Assembly: GCA_047495785.1 (NCBI GenBank)
Contig: JBLDXI010000007.1
Coordinates: 1,426,001-1,490,000, forward strand
From: Lepidodermella squamata
Taxonomy: Eukaryota; Gastrotricha
Direction: 5' to 3'
DNA length: 64,000 bases
Position numbers and translations under genes: made by a program. This document shows, piece after piece, positions 58,028 to 64,000 of this stretch. The notes below the pieces were generated by a model. That model did no database searches and was not told the DNA's origin. It saw only the letters and a list, made by a program, of their open reading frames with translations. Within the stretch, counting starts at the first letter, position 1. Each line of letters opens with the position of its first letter.

Positions 58028-58689
58028 ATTAAAAAATTTATTAACTATCACTTTGAGGACATTCTTTGACGCCATTTGATGACTCAATCAGAGAAAATTT
58101 CGAATCGAACGGAAAACTTCTTCAGTTAACTTTTTTTAGTAAATGAGAAACTGCCATTAGTGACTAACGTCTTATCTGAACCTTTGGCAGAACCTCGTAT
58201 ATTTTCTATGAATGACTCAACAACCAGCTGACATCGTTGACAACTCAAATGCTGAAGTTCGGATGTTTATGTCAGTGTTGAAGTGAAAGGCGGCAGACGG
58301 CAGTTACATGTAAAAAAAGTAATCATTTATTGACGATTTGCAAAACCAACTCGTTTATCTACTGTTTCAGCTCCGATAACGGCATTTCATTCCAGTGAAC
58401 GCAGCAAAGAGTCTTGAGAGTTTCTATGACAACAGTTGAATAGAGTAAATCGATTGATAAGTCAACAATGTGTTGCTCTATGTTCAAAAATTGCCTGCCA
58501 AATCAGGAAATTAAACCACCCTTTGATTGTAGGCAAATATCTACTAGTCTCATAAATAATTCACTTTGAAAAGCTGTAAAATATGGTTCGATATAACCGA
58601 GCCTCCTGGGAGACTAAAAATTATCGAACGGTATCAGCACACATTCCTCTGAATGAATTATCGACACACTGAAAGCGTCTGACTAAACT
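58028..58689. other. intergenic, no supported gene
   Basis: Short spacer between the STAND gene and a channel gene. 58390-58450 shares AAAGAGT and TTTCTAT(A/G)ACA wording with 53300-53340 before the TIR gene, perhaps an old duplication. Nothing else recognised. Confidence 0.4.
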
Positions 58690-60261
58690 ATGAAGCAATA
58701 TTTTACAATATTAATAACACTTATTTCAGGATTAACCTGGAATATTTTAGTTGGATGCGATTTAGATTCAAGTAAACAAACAAAAGCGTTGATGGAGGAA
58801 TTGCAGAAGGAGTACGTCTACAAATGGTGCCCGGTCGTGATGTCTCGAAGCGTCCCGAGCGAAACGGTGGCCAGGAATAACTTCACCCAGGCACTTCGTG
58901 TCAAAACAGCCGCTTACATTTTCCGCTTCATTCAAATCAACGACGTCGAGCAGCGAATGTCCCTTTTTCTCTACTTCACCTTTGAATGGGCGTTTCCTTG
59001 TCCAGTCTACGATTGTAACAAAATCGTACCAGATTCGCCGTTGTGCAAATTGCCGAAAGATCGGGTTCAAAGTTTATACTTTCTCCTAACGCCTCGAGAC
59101 GTCTGGCACCCCTACTTGGCCCATCTCAACGCTTATGAAACGACTCGGCCGTTGGAAAATGGAGCTGATGGAGATATCGTGTTCATCTTCCCATTCATGG
59201 CATCTGGACCTCAGGCTTACATCGGTTACACCCGGCGAATCGACACGTCTTGCTCGTCATTTTCATTTAAACACTTTCCATTCGACACGCTGACTTGCGA
59301 AATGAAGTTTGAACCCGAGGAGAGTATTGACTTCCTTTGGTATGATGTCGTATTTTATGGGATGGATGCGTCTCTAAGTACGAATCTGATAAGCGATACC
59401 GATGTTTGGGAACTGGCGTATTCTGACGATTTAGGTCGGACTTCTACGGGGGAGAGTCTGAATGCTTCCGAGTCAACGGGCGTCTTTTCGCGTATGGTTT
59501 TAACGAGTCGATTCAGGCGTAAATACAACTACTACGTCGCGAGTATGATGATTCCGTCTTATGCCACCTTCTTCTTACAAATCACGTGCCTATTCTTACC
59601 ACCCGAATTTCCAGACAGGTAAAATTTTAAAGAAAGTACTGCCAATAATTTTAAAGGCAAATGTGAAAAGTTGTTAGCAAAAGTAATAGGTATAGTTAAA
59701 TTTATTCGTCACAAACCGATAAAAATTTCCAGCTACAAAATAAATAATTTCTATTTCGAAATTATTTCAGCCTCCTGATCTTATTAATCAAATACCTCTT
59801 TTGAATATTTCTCCTGACTCGAGATGCTAATTAGCCAAGATTCGTTATATTATCGAATTATCTCCAGTCATGGATTCTTTCTTCACTTCTTGAATCTTTA
59901 TAAAATCTTAAAAAAGTTGTAATTTCAACTTTCCAGACCATCATTCGCGATGACAGCAGTTTTAGCGAATTCGGTTCTGCTTTCGCTGGTTTTCTCCAGC
60001 ATTCCACCAACTTCGGAAACTGTCTACTTCGTAACAATGGTCATTATCAAGTTCGTCGCTGGTCTCGTCATAACAATGTACACACTGCTGACGGTGCCTC
60101 TAGCCGGCTGGTTGAAAGGCGGCCAACTGATTTCGATCGGCACGTGGCATCTCACCCGAATTCGATTTGCGGATATCGTGCTAGGAATAGCCATACTTAT
60201 ACTGGGTCTAATAACTGATGTTGTTTACTTTTGTAGATTGAGAAATGAACCTAGGAATTGA
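58690..60261 (+). CDS. Cys-loop ligand-gated ion channel subunit
   Basis: Two exons, 58690-59618 and 59937-60261, 417 aa. Signal peptide MKQYFTILITLISGLTWNIL. The ligand domain contains LYFTFEWAFPCPVYDC, TPRDVWHPYLAHLNA, and a Cys loop CSSFSFKHFPFDTLTC with 14 residues between the cysteines, as in the gene at 7710. TM1 begins YNYYVASMMIPSYATFFLQI; EFPDRPSF lies before TM2 and is split by the intron at the Arg codon. TM2-TM3 follow, the M3-M4 loop is very short and TM4 ends near RLRNEPRN. Probably cation-conducting by the acidic -1' residue (inference). A copy of exon 2 lies inverted at 61238-61562. Confidence 0.88.
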
Positions 60262-61237
60262 AATATCTCGCTCGAATTATCAGAGTGTTGATTATATATT
60301 TGCTTCTTACTTTGAAAATGTTCATTTAATGCCATAATTAACAGTAATCGCACGGAATCCACTTAACTCCATTTTGCCAAGGCTGATGATCGAAAGTTGA
60401 GGTCAAGTAATAAAAGAATGTAAAGTTGACGTTAAAATAATTTGATGGATATCGAAAATTAAGAAAATAATACTACGTTTGAAGTAGATTCGAAGTAATA
60501 CAGCAAATCCAGCAGTGAATTTAGGAAACCGAAATATGGTGGTCCCCCATATAATTTTAGTTTTGTTGCCAACATTTTTTTATTTTCTTCAATTTAATCG
60601 AATTTAACAATTACAGGTCGCAGGCTAATTAGCACTAGTTTGTGAATAGTAGTAGCGACCCCCGCGACACGCGACATTATTGATGTTGTGAACAGGGCTG
60701 CGATTGTCGCGTGCAGTAGCGGCACCGTCAAGCCCTGAATTGGTCGCGCGATGAAACGCTCATTAGTGAATCCAGCTTGACATCTGGGATTAATTAGGAC
60801 AGATAAACAAATCCAATTTTTTCCAATCCTTTTGTTTCCTGAACACGTGTGTGACAGCTGGTGGGAGACACGCGGGCTGGGAAACTGGGCGTGTGTTACG
60901 TCATGATACGCGCGCTTCGCGGCTATAAAAGCCAAATCGAAACCGAACATCCGTGCCAATTAAAAACAAAACACTTGAAAACCATATCAGATTCCTGTTA
61001 TCACTGCTGAAAATGACCAAGTTTCAATCGACAGTTTTACACGTGATCTATCGACTGTTGAACCGCTTCAAAATATTCCTATTGGTCACGGATTAAAAAA
61101 ATTCGAGGCAAACAAAATATTTTAACATTTTTCGCGGCCGCCTTTATACACCGTAGACTGGTCTTATTATTCATTTTTAAAATTTCACTGGATTTTTTCC
61201 GATTAAAGCAATGTCATCAGAATTGTAGAAAAACCAT
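60262..61237. other. spacer with a TATA-like promoter and a very short frame
   Basis: GGCTATAAAAGCC at about 60920-60932 is a strong TATA-like site. About 85 bases after it, an ATG at 61012 opens a 27-codon frame (MTKFQSTVLHVIYRLLNRFK..., stop at ~61095). Whether this is a transcript start for a small peptide, or for something else, cannot be settled here. Confidence 0.3.
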
Positions 61238-61562
61238 TTAGTAAGTAGTTTCATTCCTCAGCCTTGAAAAGAAGAAAATATCAGCGGTTAGTCCTAATAT
61301 GAAAATCACAATTCCTAGAACGATATCCGCCAATCGAATTCGCGTGAGATGCCACCTGCCGATCGAAATAAGTTCGCCACCTTTCAACCAGCCAGCTAGA
61401 GGCACCGTCAGCAAAGTGTACATTGTTATCACTAGACCAGCGACAAACTTGATAATGACCATCGTTACGAAGTAGACAGTTTCTGAAGTTGGTGGAATGC
61501 TGGAGAAAACCAGCGAAAGCAGAACCGAATTCGCTAAAACTGCTGTCATCGCAAAAGATGGC
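61238..61562 (-). pseudogene. orphan last exon of a Cys-loop channel (inverted duplicate)
   Basis: The 325-base minus-strand segment has the same length and frame as exon 2 of the channel at 58690, with a TTTTCAG acceptor in front. It encodes RPSFAMTAVLANSVLLSLVF through to TM4 and a stop, with few changes (e.g. GGELISIGRWHL for GGQLISIGTWHL). No first exon with the ligand domain is seen upstream on that strand within the window. It is either a partial duplicate or the end of a gene whose first exon lies beyond the window. Confidence 0.75.
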
Positions 61563-62470
61563 CTGAAAAGTTTCCACATATTAACAGTGAAAAAAGAATC
61601 CAAATATCGAAAACTGCAAAATTCTGAATATATACGAAGAAATCATCTTTGAAAAAATTGGTAGGGTTACAACCATATCTCTCATGGCTAGAAAAATCTT
61701 GGAAAATCCATAATTCTATGATTTTATTATAATTAATTTTACAATCCTGTATCTATAAGCTGAATCCTGCGGTACTTTTTCAGTACTCTTTCGGTGGAAA
61801 ACCACCGCAAGGAAAAAATTTGAACTTTTAGCAATTTAGATATTTTGGCAAACTTCGCACTCTGGTCTCCTGCACAAACGGACAAGGAAGGTAATGGTCA
61901 TATCGGCGGATAGCACGTTTGATTCGCTACAAGATATGGCCGGCTCATTTCCCTGCAAGTCGCGGAACATGCGAAGATTTCGCTTCGAAATCGCGAAAAA
62001 TGAATGTCATATACGCGACAAGAAAATAAAAAAAACCGAGTTGATCTAATTGAACTGTGAACACCTAAATCAAAGATTTTCGAGAGTTTGAGAAATAGCC
62101 GTCTAAATCGTTGATCGAACCGAAGCCGGCATTTTTGTTCGACATAGTTCGGCCAGGATTCAAGGATTATCTTGAACTATAACCAACATCCGCCGGTGTT
62201 TCCTCCACGCGCGCATTCCTATTGGTTGGTTAAATTTACGCGTAACCGCACGTCGCGCGCATTTATTGCGCAACAAATAATTTCGGCGAATTTAATGATG
62301 AATCATCGAAATATTATTTTTTTCAATTAACGTTGTGACAAGAAAAGCGATTCTTTTGAAAGCTCAGCCATCTCTTCTCTGCCAGTCTCTTCTAGCTCAA
62401 CCGTTACGCCGGTAATTTCCTCTGAATTAGTGCTATTTTCCACATTTTTCTGTGGTTTCAGAGAGTGACC
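61563..62470. other. intergenic, no supported gene
   Basis: Contains a fragment (about 62196-62250, GTTTCCTCCACGCGCGCATT) of the MULE-like element family of 4740-5471. Otherwise nothing recognised. Confidence 0.45.
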
Positions 62471-62882
62471 CTGCTCGTACATATATATGTACGAGATTTT
62501 TGCTAGTCGTACATATATTTCAAAAACATTTCTGCTGAACTTTGAAATTATATGGATTTATCAATTTTCATCGCAAATGTTCCAAATTTTAACCATATGT
62601 ACATTGAGGCGTGACCAACCTTACCTCAAAGTTTGGTATGCATAGGGTGAATACCCATTATTAGCCACCCTGAAACCCGAAATTACCCGAAGTCGGTAAT
62701 GTCAGGAACCATAACCGATGGACGGATAAAAATTTGCAGGTGTGTGGAACCCTGTTAGAGGCATTTGCCCTCAAAAAATAAACTTCCCAGGATCGACATT
62801 GAGTGATTGGCTAAAATTCTAAGTTTTCATTCGAATATATGTACGAGCAGCAAAAATCGCGTACATATATATGTACGAGCAG
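62471..62882. mobile_element. MITE with CTGCTCGTACATATATATGT ends
   Basis: The left end CTGCTCGTACATATATATGT then ACGAGATTTTTGCT (62471-62504) is matched in reverse complement at 62849-62882 over about 34 bases with one mismatch. Each end is itself palindromic (CGTACATATATATGTACG). No coding capacity and no clear target duplication. Its right end contains the ATG proposed for the next gene. Confidence 0.7.
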
Positions 62883-63906
62883 TCATTCCGTAAAACTAAT
62901 CAAGGGCTAAGCGAGGAGAAAAGAATAGGGATTCAAAATCAATTGATCTTGATTTTGCATGCTCATAAGTGTGAAAAACGAGATGCTAGCAAAGTCGATA
63001 GCAAAGTCGATAGCAGCAAGTGTTGCTGGTACTGCAACAAACCCGACTTTACCGAACTGCAGAGTCGCTTATTGTCAACGAATGAAAGAAGTGATAAGCC
63101 ACTTGAGAGGTTGCAGGCATGATAAATCTTGCACATGTGAGTTTAAATTATGGAATTAATTTCGGATGCTAAGATTTTAGATTCGATTTTAGACAAACGC
63201 TGCTTGTCTACGCGGCAAATAGGTATACATTGGCAGTCGTGCAAGGACGAGGAGTGTCCTGTATGTAAGGAAGTTCGGATGCTGAGTCACTTGTCGAAGC
63301 CTGTTTTCGACTCGAAAGTTTTGCGGAAAACAACGAGTGATAATATCCCGGGAGGCTCTGGCACCGTTATTCCCATTCAAGCTAATGCATCAACATGGCA
63401 GAAAGAATTCGGAACTGAAGCTAAGGCAGGCTGCTATCGATAAATTTATGCAAGAATTAAGGGTGAGGAGCGGTGGTTACAGTGACCTCGCGGCTTTGCG
63501 CAAGTTTGCCGTTCAAACCGAAGCTGAAATTTTCACCCGATCTGATAAATCCGAGCGGTACTTCTTTTTATTGGCCGAGAAGCTTTACACTGCTTCGAAG
63601 GAACTCTTGCATACTGGAGGGAATGGTAAAGTGTTGGTGCAATTTTTCTAATTTCTATCTGTTTTTCTTCCTTAAAGACGAAACTATGAATGGGGAGACT
63701 TCTCAATGCCCGATTTGTTACTTGGACATCGTAAAACTCGGTTGCAGTTCGAGACGCTTGATTTGTGGACATGGTAACTTCAAATTCAAATGTCTTCACC
63801 TCATCCTTATATCGATGTTTTTCTAGCTTATCATATGGCCTGCATTAACCGCTGGCTGAGAGAGAATGACAGTTGCCCAACTTGCAGAGCTATTGTACAG
63901 AAGTAA
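62871..63906 (+). pseudogene. CBP-like TAZ1 - KIX - RING-H2 gene, apparently frameshifted
   Basis: EEKRIGIQNQLILILHAHKC matches the start of a CBP/p300 TAZ1 zinc finger. CRVAYCQRMKEVISHLRGC and STRQIGIHWQSC then CPVC complete it, across a 50-base intron (63136-63185 region). WQKEFGTE and LRQAAIDKF, then ERYFFLLAEKLYTASKELL, resemble the KIX domain, in the same order as CBP. A RING-H2 follows: CPICYLD, CGHAYHMACINRWLREN, CPTC, split by an intron, with a stop at 63904. Two one-base frame changes are needed: between HKC and LPNC (near a 12-bp tandem repeat at ~62990-63015), and after FGTE (near 63420). The first codons lie in a MITE end. It may be a decayed paralogue, or the frame changes may be sequencing errors. 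Confidence 0.6.
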
Positions 63907-64000
63907 ACATGTAGTTTCAAGAACTTCAAGTAATGGAGTGATGAGTGCTTGAAACCTCTAACTTCGAGCGATAAATTGAAACATTACAATTCTATTATTA

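Noticed and set aside
62200-62882. CRISPR-like short repeats (CGTACATATATATGTACG)
   Set aside because: Only the two paired ends of one inverted-repeat element; no regular spacers, and the window is eukaryotic.

Overview
The window is animal nuclear DNA from a species with a compact genome. Nearly all introns are about 45-60 nt, with GT..(T)TTCAG-type ends. A few are GC-AG. The genes are purely metazoan: Cys-loop ligand-gated ion channels, nuclear receptors, a secreted peritrophin/LamG protein, a CAP protein, a cytochrome P450, a U1 snRNA and nuclear tRNAs. I cannot fix the phylum. A compact protostome (nematode-like or a miniaturised lophotrochozoan) fits best, and that is inference. Exon models below were built by hand from splice sites, reading phase and comparison between paralogues.

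Layout. 0.9-20.8 kb holds a Cys-loop receptor cluster: two near-identical ~1,020-aa receptors with two tandem L-type-lectin-like domains fused in front of the channel (882-4439 and 13772-17324), a third related receptor without lectin domains (19338-20770), and a more distant receptor on the minus strand (7710-9052). 21.5-23.5 kb is a secreted chitin-binding/LamG protein. 25.9-34.9 kb holds three nuclear-receptor-like genes with the same 7-exon structure and an odd P-box. 36.3-38.3 kb is a nAChR-like subunit (minus). 39.5-43.4 kb is a RING/B-box/coiled-coil/ankyrin gene (minus) with a TA-flanked transposon inside its RING exon. 44.5-46.3 kb is a CAP protein and 46.7-49.2 kb a P450 (minus). 49.6-50.1 kb is a U1 snRNA plus tRNA-iMet plus tRNA-Leu cluster. 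50.5-52.8 kb holds two membrane-anchored SAM-methyltransferase-like genes (minus). 53.6-58.0 kb is a TIR-NB-ARC-ankyrin STAND protein. 58.7-60.3 kb is another Cys-loop receptor, followed at 61.2-61.6 kb by an inverted orphan copy of its last exon. 62.9-63.9 kb is a small CBP-like TAZ1-KIX-RING locus that looks frameshifted and begins inside a transposon end.

How it fits together. Two themes recur. The first is sensing at the cell surface: six full Cys-loop receptors in several subfamilies, two of them carrying carbohydrate-binding-type ectodomains. These would make sense as lectin-gated or glycan-tethered chemoreceptors (inference). The second is an intracellular innate-immunity-like set: TIR-NB-ARC-ankyrin and RING-B-box-ankyrin proteins about 10 kb apart. 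The space between genes is rich in short inverted-repeat DNA transposons of several kinds: a MULE-like element with a 9-bp target duplication, a piggyBac-like TTAA element, and TA-flanked elements. At least two of these touch coding sequence.
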